From positions 1-32,800 of the forward strand of contig CALALV010000111.1 of NCBI GenBank assembly GCA_937925605.1: a stretch of DNA of 32,800 bases. Direction: 5' to 3'. Below, one piece after another: positions 16,373-24,147 of the stretch. The DNA comes from an uncultured Woeseia sp. (GTDB lineage Bacteria > Pseudomonadota > Gammaproteobacteria > Steroidobacterales > Woeseiaceae). Position 1 is the first letter of the stretch; each line of letters starts with the position of its first letter. The notes under the pieces were generated by a model, which had not been told where the DNA came from, made no database searches, and saw only the letters and a list, made by a program, of their open reading frames with translations. The position numbers were made by a program, and so were the translations under genes.

Positions 16373-16828
16373 ATGACCACCACCACCGCTACCCCGAGCG
16401 CCTTGCCGCTCGTTGACCGCCTGGCCTCGCTCGCCTGGCCCCTCGTCCGCATCACGACCGGACTACTGCTGATCCCGCACGGCGCTCAGAAGCTGTTCGG
16501 CTGGTTCGGCGGCTACGGCCTTGCCGCGACCGGCCAGTACTTCGAATCCTCGCTCGGCATGAACCCCGGCATCCTGTTCGCCGGTCTTGCCGGCGTCATC
16601 GAGTTCTTCGGCGGGCTCGCGCTCGTGCTCGGCCTGTTCACGCGCCCGGTCGCGCTGGCCGTCGCGGTCTTCATGGCCGTTGCGCTGTCGGTGCACGTCC
16701 CGAGCGGTTTCTTCTGGACCGCGGGCGGCATCGAGTACCCGCTGATGTGGACCCTGCTGGCCGTGGCCCTCGTGCTGCGCGGCGGCGGTGCATACTCGCT
16801 GGACACGCGCTTCGGACTTCGCATCTGA
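16373..16828 (+). CDS. DoxX-family membrane protein
   Basis: This 151-residue protein is predicted to have four membrane helices: around residues 22-38 (PLVRITTGLLLIPHGAQKLF), 65-88 (ILFAGLAGVIEFFGGLALVLGLF), 90-107 and 120-136. The 'PHGAQKLFGWFGG' and 'IEFFGGLALVLGLFTR' motifs are characteristic of DoxX/DoxD-like proteins, which take part in membrane redox or quinone-linked and oxidative-stress functions. A GGAG ribosome site lies 9 nt before the ATG. The gene is divergent from lysR and 28 nt ahead of the extradiol dioxygenase gene, so the two plus-strand genes form an operon. Confidence 0.92.
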   Translation: MTTTTATPSALPLVDRLASLAWPLVRITTGLLLIPHGAQKLFGWFGGYGLAATGQYFESSLGMNPGILFAGLAGVIEFFGGLALVLGLFTRPVALAVAVFMAVALSVHVPSGFFWTAGGIEYPLMWTLLAVALVLRGGGAYSLDTRFGLRI

Positions 16829-16856
16829 CACGGCAAGGGCTACCGGGAGTCAGCGC

Positions 16857-17681
16857 ATGAGCACGCAAGCAAACCGCAACACCGGCGACAGGGACGTCCC
16901 GGGCCGGATGCCGGTGATCTTCGCCGGCCATGGCTCGCCGATGAACGCGATCGAGGACAACCGCTGGAGCCGCGGGTTCGCCGCGCTGCGCGACCACGTC
17001 CCGACGCCGCGCGCCGTTCTCGCGATCTCCGCGCACTGGTACGTGGACGGCACCTGGCTCATGGCGAATCCGCAGCCGCGCACCATCCACGACTTCGGCG
17101 GCTTCCCGCCGGCGCTCTACGCGGTCGACTACCCCGCTCCCGGCCAGGTCGATCTCGCGAAACGGGTACGCGTGCTGCTCGGCGAGGAGCGCGCGGAACT
17201 GAACCCGGACTGGGGCCTCGACCACGGTACCTGGAGCGTGCTGCGCTGGATGTACCCGGACGCCGACGTGCCGGTCGTGCAGCTCAGCATCGACCGGCGG
17301 CAGCCGCCGCGCGTGCACGTCGAACTCGCGCGCTCACTGGCCGGGCTGCGCGAAGATGGCGTGCTGATCTTCGCGAGCGGCAACGCGGTGCACAACCTGC
17401 GCGATGCATTCGCGCGCCGGCGCGCAGGCAACGAGGACACGCCCGACTGGGCGCAGCGCTATGACGACACGCTTGCGAAGATCCTCGAGCAGCGCGACAT
17501 CGAGGCGCTGCTGGGTCTCACCGACACCGACGACGGCCGCCTCGCGCACCCGACGCCGGACCACTGGCTGCCACTTTTGTACGCCTTCGGCGCGAGTGAC
17601 GCCGCAGACGAGCTGCGGTTTCCGCAGGCAGGCTTCGACTGGGGATCCATCTCGATGCGAAACGCGCTGTTCGGGCAATGA
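16857..17681 (+). CDS. ygiD: DODA-type extradiol ring-cleaving dioxygenase (YgiD-like)
   Basis: This 274-residue class III (LigB-fold) enzyme opens with 'MPVIFAGHGSPMNAIEDN', the hallmark of 4,5-DOPA dioxygenase-extradiol/YgiD proteins. The likely metal ligands are H25 (AGHGSPM), H60 (ISAHWYVDG), H179 (GNAVHNLRD) and H236 (PTPDHWLPLLYA), all present; 'LDHGTWSVL' adds a conserved active-site His. It would insert O2 into a catechol-type substrate, metal-dependently, in the cytoplasm; the physiological substrate in bacteria is unclear. The start at 16857 has GGGAG nearby. The frame is open back to 16788, but those residues overlap doxX and are not family-like. A doxX-ygiD-lysR arrangement suggests induction by an aromatic or quinone compound. 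Confidence 0.93.
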   Translation: MSTQANRNTGDRDVPGRMPVIFAGHGSPMNAIEDNRWSRGFAALRDHVPTPRAVLAISAHWYVDGTWLMANPQPRTIHDFGGFPPALYAVDYPAPGQVDLAKRVRVLLGEERAELNPDWGLDHGTWSVLRWMYPDADVPVVQLSIDRRQPPRVHVELARSLAGLREDGVLIFASGNAVHNLRDAFARRRAGNEDTPDWAQRYDDTLAKILEQRDIEALLGLTDTDDGRLAHPTPDHWLPLLYAFGASDAADELRFPQAGFDWGSISMRNALFGQ

Positions 17682-17799
17682 GACATGCAGGCGAGCCTCG
17701 CGCACTCGCTACCCGATGCGGCAAACACCGTGTTCGCCGGCTGCCGTATTCCGACCCGGGCGGGTGGATGAGGCAAATTCCGGTCTCCGGGTCCTTCTA

Positions 17800-17805
17800 T
17801 ATAAT
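17800..17805 (+). promoter_or_regulatory. Putative -10 element of the antiporter gene, with long leader
   Basis: TATAAT lies in 'CTTCTATATAATCGCG', about 150 nt before the antiporter ATG. The -35 is poor (around 17777-17783). Transcription would start near 17812, leaving a GC-rich leader of about 140 nt with room for structure. I recognise no known riboswitch in it. Confidence 0.4.
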
Positions 17806-17953
17806 CGCGTTCTAACGACGCAAGCAGTCCGGCGCAGCCCCCGGCAGGCGTCTCGCCGACCTTCGTCGCCATGCCCGCGTACCTTGCCATCCGTGCCGCC
17901 GACGCACGGCCGGGGAACTGCGCGGTGCCGTTAAGTCGATAGCGGAAGCTCCG

Positions 17954-19180
17954 ATGGAACTCATCATCCTCATCGTCAGCGCAGTGTTCTTCCTGAGCTT
18001 CCTGCTCGTGCCGCTGTCGAACAAGCTCGACGCGCCGGTGCTGTTGCTGGTCCTGATCGCCGGCATGCTCATCGGCGAGGACGGTCCCGGCCGCATCGAC
18101 TTCGACGACTTCTCGCTCGCCTACACCTTCGGCAGCATCGCGCTCGCGATCATCCTGTTCGCCGGCGGACTCGAGACCCGGCTGGACGTGCTGAAGGGCA
18201 GCAAGCTGCCCGCCGCCCTGCTGGCCACGGCCGGGGTCGTGCTGACCGCGGTCTGTACCGGCGTCGCCGCGGTCCTGATCTTCGGCATGCCGCTCGAGTA
18301 CGGCCTGCTGCTCGGCGCGGTCGTCGGCTCCACCGACGCGGCCGCGACCTTCCTGCTGATCCGGCAGCAGAACATCGGCCTGTCGGAGCGCCTCGAGAAC
18401 ACGCTGCTGCTCGAGTCCGGCATCAACGACCCGATGGCGATCTTCCTGACGCTCGCGTTCACCGGCATCGTCAATGCGGGCAGCGGCCTGTCGTTCGGCG
18501 GCCTCGCCGGCTTCCTGCCGCTATTGCTGCTGCAGTTCGGGATCGGCGCCGCGGCCGGCTACCTCGGCGGCCGCGGGCTGGCATGGCTGATCGACACGCT
18601 GGACCTGCCCCGCGGGCTCAACCCGCCGCTGTCAATCGCCGGCGCACTGGTCATCTTCTCGGCGACCGCGCTCGCCGGCGGCAGCGGATTCCTCGCGGTC
18701 TACATCGCCGGCGTGCTGCTGCGAGCGCGTCTCGCCAGGCCCTTCGAGAACATCCTGAACTTCGGCGAGGCGCTGCAGTGGATGAGCCAGATCGCCCTGT
18801 TCCTGATGCTCGGGCTGCTGGTCACGCCGAGCGCGTTGCTCGACGGCCTGCCGAAGGCGCTCGCCGTCGCCGCCGTCCTGATGTTCGTCGCCCGCCCGCT
18901 CGCGGTCGCGAGCACCGTCTCGTGGCTGAAGTTCTCGCCGCGCGAGCTGGTCTACATCAGCTGGGTGGGCCTGCGCGGCGCCGTGCCGATCTTCCTGTCG
19001 ATCATCCCGATCGTCACGCCCGGCCCGGTGTCGGTCGAGTTCTTCAACGTCGTGTTCGTGATCGTCGTCGCGTCGCTGGTCGTGCAGGGCTGGACCATTG
19101 CCCCGTCCGCGCGCTGGCTGGGCCTGGTAACGGACAAGTCAGGCGCCGCCCCTACTCCAACCCCGCCACGATCCGCCTGA
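17954..19180 (+). CDS. Cation/proton antiporter, NhaP2/CvrA-like K+/H+ type, membrane core only
   Basis: This 408-residue protein has about twelve to thirteen hydrophobic helices. Motifs of the CPA1 NhaP2 branch are clear: 'LLVLIAGMLIGEDGPGRIDFDD' (split over helix 2), 'ILFAGGLETRLDVL', 'GAVVGSTDAAATFLLIRQQ', and 'LLLESGINDPMAIFLTLAF' with the ion-binding N-D pair; 'LVYISWVGLRGAVPIFLS' is the late conserved helix. Such proteins exchange K+ or Na+ for H+ in the inner membrane. Typical NhaP2 proteins have over 550 residues with a cytoplasmic TrkA_C regulatory tail; here the protein stops just after the last helix, so nucleotide control may be absent. The end overlaps the convergent oxidoreductase gene by 29 nt. 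Confidence 0.93.
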   Translation: MELIILIVSAVFFLSFLLVPLSNKLDAPVLLLVLIAGMLIGEDGPGRIDFDDFSLAYTFGSIALAIILFAGGLETRLDVLKGSKLPAALLATAGVVLTAVCTGVAAVLIFGMPLEYGLLLGAVVGSTDAAATFLLIRQQNIGLSERLENTLLLESGINDPMAIFLTLAFTGIVNAGSGLSFGGLAGFLPLLLLQFGIGAAAGYLGGRGLAWLIDTLDLPRGLNPPLSIAGALVIFSATALAGGSGFLAVYIAGVLLRARLARPFENILNFGEALQWMSQIALFLMLGLLVTPSALLDGLPKALAVAAVLMFVARPLAVASTVSWLKFSPRELVYISWVGLRGAVPIFLSIIPIVTPGPVSVEFFNVVFVIVVASLVVQGWTIAPSARWLGLVTDKSGAAPTPTPPRSA

Positions 19181-19862
19181 TCTCCTCGGCACTCCGCTCC
19201 CCCGCCAGCGGCGTCCCCGGCACCAGGTACCTGCCCATCTCCAGCCCGCCGACGAGCACGGGCTCGTAGCCGAGCTCGCGAATCAGACGCGAGACTGTCT
19301 CTATAGCCTCCGCATCGTCGCCGGCAATCGGCATACCGTAAACGCCGGGGTCTTCGTGCGCCGAGCCCATGCGCCTCGCGCCCACGGCGTTGAACGCGCG
19401 CACCAGGCGGGCACCCGGCAACAGTTCCGCCGTCGCCAGGCCGGCGCCCTTCTCGCGCGCCCAGTCGGCGATCTCGCCGTCGCGATTCGGGAAGGGATTG
19501 TTGGTGTCGATGACGACCTTGCCCTCGAGCAGGTCGCCCGAGGTCTCGGCAACATCGGGCAGCGCAAAGTACGGCACCGAGACCATCACTACCTCCCCGA
19601 ACGCCGCCGCCTCGCGCGGCGTGCCGGCGCGGGCGCCCTGGCCGAGACGGGCGGCGAGCGCCTCGTCGTGCGTGATGTCGCGCGAGGAGAACATGACCTC
19701 GTGGCCGGCCTCGACCCAGACGGCGCCGATCGCGCTGCCGACGTTGCCGGAGCCGATGATGCCGATCTTCAGTTTTTCATCGGCGTGGGCGCCAGGAGGA
19801 ATACCGGCCCAGGCGACCAGTGCCCCGGCCAGGATAAGAAAGCTGCGTCGATGCTGATTCAT
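19152..19862 (-). CDS. Tat-exported NAD(P)-binding oxidoreductase, F420-reductase-like
   Basis: This 236-residue protein starts at the ATG at 19862, with GAGG 8 nt upstream. It begins with a twin-arginine signal: 'QHRRSFLILAG' then a hydrophobic stretch and 'AHADE' cleavage region. After this comes a Rossmann domain 'KIGIIGSGNVGSAIG' with 'FSSRD' at the end of strand 2, then 'VMVSVPYFAL', 'KVVIDTNNPF' and 'RAFNAVGARRM', the layout of the NADPH:F420 oxidoreductase / pyrroline-reductase-like (PF03807) family. Family members bind NAD(P)H in the cytoplasm. Export by Tat would let it fold with a cofactor first, so a tightly bound nucleotide is implied. The substrate is unknown. Confidence 0.85.
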   Translation of the reverse strand: MNQHRRSFLILAGALVAWAGIPPGAHADEKLKIGIIGSGNVGSAIGAVWVEAGHEVMFSSRDITHDEALAARLGQGARAGTPREAAAFGEVVMVSVPYFALPDVAETSGDLLEGKVVIDTNNPFPNRDGEIADWAREKGAGLATAELLPGARLVRAFNAVGARRMGSAHEDPGVYGMPIAGDDAEAIETVSRLIRELGYEPVLVGGLEMGRYLVPGTPLAGERSAEEIRRIVAGLE

Positions 19863-19966
19863 TGCGGTGCCTCTGCCAATGTGATCAATCCCGCGCGTAC
19901 CGGACGGATCGCGAAACCGTAGCACGGCGCTGCGCTGTTCCGATTCCCGTCGTTCCGCGGCCTTTT

Positions 19967-19990
19967 AGCGTCTTGACGCTATAACGTTAT
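19967..19990. promoter_or_regulatory. Paired palindromes in the CopG/RelE promoter (candidate RHH operator)
   Basis: Two adjacent palindromes, AGCGTC-TT-GACGCT (19967-19980) and ATAACGTTAT (19981-19990), lie just ahead of the antitoxin ATG. They overlap a -35-like TTGACG (19973-19978) and a -10-like TATAAC (19980-19985) or TAACTT (19996-20001). Ribbon-helix-helix antitoxins bind such tandem palindromes to repress their own operon. If TAACTT is the -10, the transcript would be essentially leaderless, in line with the lack of a ribosome site. Confidence 0.55.
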
Positions 19991-20007
19991 GACGGTAACT
20001 TTCGACC

Positions 20008-20244
20008 ATGCCGTCGAATGCCACCAAACGCGCCACCGTCTACTTCGACCCCGCGCTGCACCGTATGCTGCGCCTGAAAGCCGCTGAGACGGACCAGAGC
20101 CTGTCCGAACTCGTCAACGACGCGGTCCGCACCGCCCTGGCGGAGGACGCCGAGGACTTCGAAGCCTTCGAGGCCAGGGAGGCCGAGCCGGACTATTCGT
20201 TCGAGGACGCGGTCAAGGATCTCAAGCGGCGTGGCAAGCTATAG
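20008..20244 (+). CDS. CopG/ribbon-helix-helix antitoxin
   Basis: This 78-residue protein has an N-terminal RHH fold: strand 'KRATVYFDPALHRML', helix 'RLKAAETDQS', turn, then helix 'LSELVNDAVRTALAED'. A very acidic C-terminal tail (EDFEAFEAREAEPDYSFEDAV) would mask the toxin. It binds DNA as a dimer and represses the operon with the toxin. No Shine-Dalgarno is obvious before the ATG. Its last 14 nt overlap the toxin GTG. It is a second, unrelated toxin-antitoxin locus about 3.7 kb beyond lysR, outside the defence island. Confidence 0.9.
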   Translation: MPSNATKRATVYFDPALHRMLRLKAAETDQSLSELVNDAVRTALAEDAEDFEAFEAREAEPDYSFEDAVKDLKRRGKL

Positions 20245-20497
20245 CGTTCGTATCAAGAAGTCCGCGATCAAGGAACTCGAAGCGATACCCACGAAGGCGA
20301 ATCGTCGGCGAATCGTCCAGCGCATCCGTTCCCTGGCCGACAATCCTCGCCCGCCCGGGGCACGGAAACTGTCCGGCAACGATCGCTACCGGATTCGGCA
20401 GGGCCGGTACCGCATCCTTTACGCCATTCGCGACCGGGAGCTCGCGGTCTTCGTGATTCGCATCGGCGATCGGAAGTCGGTGTACCGGACTTCCTGA
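20231..20497 (+). CDS. RelE-family toxin
   Basis: This 88-residue basic protein starts with GTG at 20231 inside the antitoxin gene. It has the RelE pattern: 'YSVRIKKSAIKELEAIPTKA' helix region, 'IRSLADNPRPPGARKLSGN' and 'RYRIRQGRYRILYAIRDREL', ending in 'VFVIRIGDRKSVYR'. The RYRIRxGxYRIxY strand and the C-terminal R-K-x-V-Y-R are typical of ribosome-dependent mRNA interferases of the RelE/YoeB/StbE group. Translational coupling to the antitoxin keeps synthesis balanced. Activity is inferred from family and context. Confidence 0.92.
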   Translation: MASYSVRIKKSAIKELEAIPTKANRRRIVQRIRSLADNPRPPGARKLSGNDRYRIRQGRYRILYAIRDRELAVFVIRIGDRKSVYRTS

Positions 20498-20972
20498 CAC
20501 GGCTGACCCGGTCACTGCTCGTTCATCAAAAAATGTGCAATTGCTCGATAAATATTCCTGGCGCCGCGCTCGCCGCGTTCACTGCACGGCTGGCCGAATC
20601 TGTGCCGCCGGGCGAAAAAAGTCCGCCGACGCCGAAACGCCGGGAACGCCGCCCGCCGCGTCGCACCCGGCGTAAGTCGCTGAACAAACAGTCGAACTCT
20701 GCAGCCCACAGCGCGCGCAACGGACCGCGACGCGCGTTCGGCTTCGCCGAAGCGTCTGTAGCAATTTCCCAACAGATTTCCGTAAGTTGCAATTGCGAGG
20801 CTGTTTGTTAGGCTTATCAGCGCTAGGAATATCGAATGTCCGGGGGGACCAGACCAACTGTCGCGTAGACGACACAACCTCGATAGCACCAGTGCTGTGG
20901 ACTGGCAGGACGCCGCAACCCCGTACGGCCGTGCATCTGGCGATATTTCCCTTTCTGCATAAGGAGCGAAAC
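20498..20972. other. 475-bp non-coding region before the TonB-dependent receptor
   Basis: I see no convincing gene here; short open frames have shadow-like composition. A possible promoter is TTGCGA then TATCAG at 16-bp spacing around 20796-20823. Downstream is a small stem TGTCG/CGACA near 20868-20883 and a very good ribosome site (AAGGAG) 7 nt before the receptor ATG. The long untranslated leader could be regulated, but no known riboswitch is recognised. Confidence 0.4.
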
Positions 20973-23900
20973 ATGAACCCCAATCCTGCACGTCGCGCAG
21001 CGCGCGCGTGTCGACCGCCGGGCCAACTCGGGCTCGCATCGGTCGCCGCGCTGGCGCTCGCGACTCTTGCCCCGCTGGCGGTCAACGCCCAGTCGGACGA
21101 TGACGACGAGGTCATCGAGGAGATCGTCACTACCGGGTCACGCCTCGCGGCGAACCCGAACCTCTCGGCCGCCACACCGGTGCTGAGCGTGACCGCCGAA
21201 GAGGCTGTCGTGCGCGGCAACGTCCGGGTCGAGGACTTCGTCAACGTCCTGCCGCAGGTCTTCGCGGCGCAGGCGTCCGAGGTCTCGAACGGCGCGTCCG
21301 GCACCGCGACGCTGAACCTGCGCGGTCTCGGCACGGAGCGAACGCTCGTCCTCATCGACGGCCGGCGGCTGCCCTACGGCTCCTCGCAGATCAGCTCGGT
21401 CAACCTCGACGTCATCCCGTTGCAGATGGTCGAGCGCGTCGACATCCTGACCGGTGGCGCCTCGGCGGTATACGGCTCGGATGCGATCGGCGGTGTCGCC
21501 AACTTCATCCTGAGACGCGATTTCGAGGGCGTAGAGGTCGGCGCGCAGTACGGCGCGTCCTACAACTCGAACGACGACGGCTTCTGGGAGAGCGTTCTGC
21601 AGGCCGGCGGTCAGCCGGTACCCGGCAGCACCACCGACGGTGACGAGACGCTGGTCTACGGCATGCTCGGCGTGAACTCCGCCGACGGCCGCGGCAACGC
21701 AACGCTGTTCCTGTCCTACGAAGACCGCAAGGCGATCCTGCAGTCGAACCGCGTGTTCTCCGGCTGCGCGCTGGGCCAGGACAACGGCCCGAACAGCTTC
21801 GGCGGCTTCGGCTGCGTCGGCTCGGCCAACTTCCGCCTCTTCGGCGGTCCCGGCGGCTTCGCCTTCCAGCAGGAGAACGGCAACATCGACGCCTTCGCGG
21901 GCGGGCCCACGCAGACGTTCAACTTCGGACCGTTCAACTTCTTCCAGCGTCCGTCCGAGCGTTACACGATCTACGGCAAGGGCCACTTCGGTATTACCGA
22001 CAACATCGAAGCGTTTGCCGACATCTCCTACGTCAACAACCTGAGCGATGCGCAGATTGCACCGACGGCCTCTTTCGGCATCGGCGCCTACTCGATCAAC
22101 TGCGACAATCCGCTGATCCAGGGCAACCCGGGCAGCCTGCAGTTCACCGATATCTTCGGCTGCACCGCGCAGGACATCACGGACGGCACGATCGTCAGCG
22201 GCATCACGGCCTCGCACCGCAACGTCGAGGGCGGCCCGCGTAACTCCCGCCTCGAGAACAGCGCGCTGCGCATCGTCTCCGGCCTTCGCGGCAGCATCGC
22301 CAACGACGTCTGGAACTGGGAAGTCTTCGCGCTGGCCTCCGAGACCCGCGACCAGAGCGAATCGACCAACGACTTCGTCGTGGCGAACCTGCAGCAGGCG
22401 CTGCTGGTGACCACCGATGTCAACGGCGACCCGGTCTGCATCGACCCGTCGGGCGGCTGCGTGCCGTACAACATCTTCCAGCGCGGACCGGGCGGCGAAA
22501 GCCTCGTGTCGCAGGCCTCCACGAGCTTCATCCAGGGCGTGGGCCTCGTCAACGGTTCGACCTCGCAGGTAGGCTTCGGCGGCACGATCCAGGCCGACCT
22601 CGGCGAGTACGGCTGGCAGCTGCCGTCGGCGGACTACAGCGTTCGCGCGCTGTTCGGTTTCGAGACGCGCACCGACGAGCTCGACGCGCGGCCTGACGAG
22701 ATCAGCCAGGTACCGGGCGGCGGCTTCACCGGCGTCGGCGGCGCGACCCTGCCCGTCAAGGGCGAGGTCGAGGTGACCGAGTTCTTCACGGAGTTCGAGG
22801 TCCCGCTGATCAACGGCATGTCGGGTGTCCAGGAACTCACGTTCCGCGGCCAGTACCGCTTCTCGGACTACGAGGGTACCGGCAACAACACGACGAACCC
22901 GTTCGATGCCAACGCCTACGGCTTGTCGCTCACTTATGCGCCGATCGAGGAACTGCGGTTCCGCGCCCAGTTCCAGCGGGCCGTGCGTGCACCGAACGCG
23001 ATCGAGCTGTACACCGGCCAGAACACCGGCCTGCCGAACCTGAGCCCGGCCGGCACCAACTCCAACGGCGTACAGCTGTTCGATCCCTGCGCCTCCAACG
23101 CGCCGATCGCGACGCTCGAAGAGTGCCAGCGCACCGGCGTGACGGCGGCCCAGTACGGCACGATCCTCGACGTGATCTCGGGCCAGACCCAGTCGCTGAC
23201 GGGCGGCAACCCGCTGCTCGACCCCGAGGAAGCCGACACGACCACGTTCGGCTTCGTGTGGACGCCGACGTTCGTCGAAGGCCTGTCCATCAGCGTCGAC
23301 TACTTCAACATCCTCGTTGAAGACGCGATCGCGTCCGGTATTCCCGCGCAGACCACGCTCGACAACTGTCTCGCCACCGGGGATCCGACCTTCTGCGGCC
23401 TGATCACCCGCTCGTCGTCCGGCTCGCTCGCTGCGGGCACGTTCGGCGTCGGCTTCCAGCAGACCAACATCAACATCGGTGAGCTGGAAACCACCGGCGT
23501 GGACCTGCAGGTCGTGTACGACTTCAATGTCGGTGAGCACGCGATCCGCCTGGACTACGCGTCGACGTTCCTCGACCAGCTGGACCTGGTGCCGTTCCCG
23601 GGCGCCGATCCGATCGAGTGTGCCGGCTTCTTCGGCAACAACTGCGCCGGCGACCCCGAGAAGGGTCCGAGCCCCGAGTACCGGCATCGCATGGTGGCGA
23701 CCTGGCAGACGCCGTGGTCGCTCGACATCGGTGCAACCTGGCGTTTCTTCGACTCGACGAAGAACGACAACCCGGCCGAGACGCTGGAGACGAAGCTCTC
23801 CGCGGTCAACTACCTCGACCTGAACGCCAGCTGGTACATCATGGACGAGTCGATCACGATTCGCGGCAGCCTGCTGAACGTCCTGGGCGAAGACCCCCCG

Positions 23901-24002
23901 ATCTTCTCGGGCGCCGGTCCGGCCCTCGGCAACGGCAACACCTACCCGACCGTGTTCGACACCGGTACGGCAATGATCTTCGGCGTGAAATACCGCTTCT
24001 AG
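20973..24002 (+). CDS. TonB-dependent outer-membrane receptor
   Basis: This 1009-residue protein starts at the ATG at 20973 behind AAGGAG. A signal peptide ends near 'LAPLAVNAQ'. An acidic stretch and 'VIEEIVTTGSRL' follow, the TonB-box-like start of many gammaproteobacterial receptors. The plug domain shows 'EDFVNVLPQVFA', 'TLNLRGLGTERTLVLIDGRR' and 'DILTGGASAVYGSDAIGGV'. The rest is a beta barrel with a large Cys-containing extracellular part and a terminal aromatic strand 'AMIFGVKYRF' for Bam recognition. Such receptors import siderophores, vitamins, glycans or peptides with energy from TonB-ExbBD. The 'TLVLIDGRRLPYGSS' subgroup is expanded in marine and Xanthomonadales-like bacteria, often for carbohydrate or peptide uptake; no neighbour reveals the substrate. 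Confidence 0.95.
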   Translation: MNPNPARRAARACRPPGQLGLASVAALALATLAPLAVNAQSDDDDEVIEEIVTTGSRLAANPNLSAATPVLSVTAEEAVVRGNVRVEDFVNVLPQVFAAQASEVSNGASGTATLNLRGLGTERTLVLIDGRRLPYGSSQISSVNLDVIPLQMVERVDILTGGASAVYGSDAIGGVANFILRRDFEGVEVGAQYGASYNSNDDGFWESVLQAGGQPVPGSTTDGDETLVYGMLGVNSADGRGNATLFLSYEDRKAILQSNRVFSGCALGQDNGPNSFGGFGCVGSANFRLFGGPGGFAFQQENGNIDAFAGGPTQTFNFGPFNFFQRPSERYTIYGKGHFGITDNIEAFADISYVNNLSDAQIAPTASFGIGAYSINCDNPLIQGNPGSLQFTDIFGCTAQDITDGTIVSGITASHRNVEGGPRNSRLENSALRIVSGLRGSIANDVWNWEVFALASETRDQSESTNDFVVANLQQALLVTTDVNGDPVCIDPSGGCVPYNIFQRGPGGESLVSQASTSFIQGVGLVNGSTSQVGFGGTIQADLGEYGWQLPSADYSVRALFGFETRTDELDARPDEISQVPGGGFTGVGGATLPVKGEVEVTEFFTEFEVPLINGMSGVQELTFRGQYRFSDYEGTGNNTTNPFDANAYGLSLTYAPIEELRFRAQFQRAVRAPNAIELYTGQNTGLPNLSPAGTNSNGVQLFDPCASNAPIATLEECQRTGVTAAQYGTILDVISGQTQSLTGGNPLLDPEEADTTTFGFVWTPTFVEGLSISVDYFNILVEDAIASGIPAQTTLDNCLATGDPTFCGLITRSSSGSLAAGTFGVGFQQTNINIGELETTGVDLQVVYDFNVGEHAIRLDYASTFLDQLDLVPFPGADPIECAGFFGNNCAGDPEKGPSPEYRHRMVATWQTPWSLDIGATWRFFDSTKNDNPAETLETKLSAVNYLDLNASWYIMDESITIRGSLLNVLGEDPPIFSGAGPALGNGNTYPTVFDTGTAMIFGVKYRF

Positions 24003-24069
24003 ATCGACGACAATCCCGGGCCGACGGGGCTATCCCGGAGACTGCCTGGCAGTCACGGCCCCGGGGGGG

Positions 24070-24100
24070 AATACCCGCAGCTTGCTGCGGGTATTTTTTT
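24070..24100 (+). terminator. Rho-independent terminator of the TonB-dependent receptor
   Basis: A perfect 11-bp stem AATACCCGCAG / CTGCGGGTATT around a CTTG loop is followed directly by a T tract ending at 24100. It lies 68 nt after the receptor stop and is the strongest terminator in the window. The A-rich 5' side of the stem also gives partial function on the opposite strand. Confidence 0.92.
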
Positions 24101-24147
24101 GCCTGCGTTACGGCCGAGGGCACCGCCGGTGCTACGATCGCGCCGTG

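Noticed and set aside
20533..20811. A 92-codon open frame before the TonB receptor
   Set aside because: No ribosome site and an odd Arg/Pro-rich composition without any domain pattern; it is better read as leader DNA.
21138..23687. An 849-codon open frame antisense to the TonB-dependent receptor
   Set aside because: The sense strand encodes a full receptor with signal peptide, plug, barrel and terminator; the antisense product is Arg/Val/Ala/Glu-rich noise typical of high-GC coding DNA.
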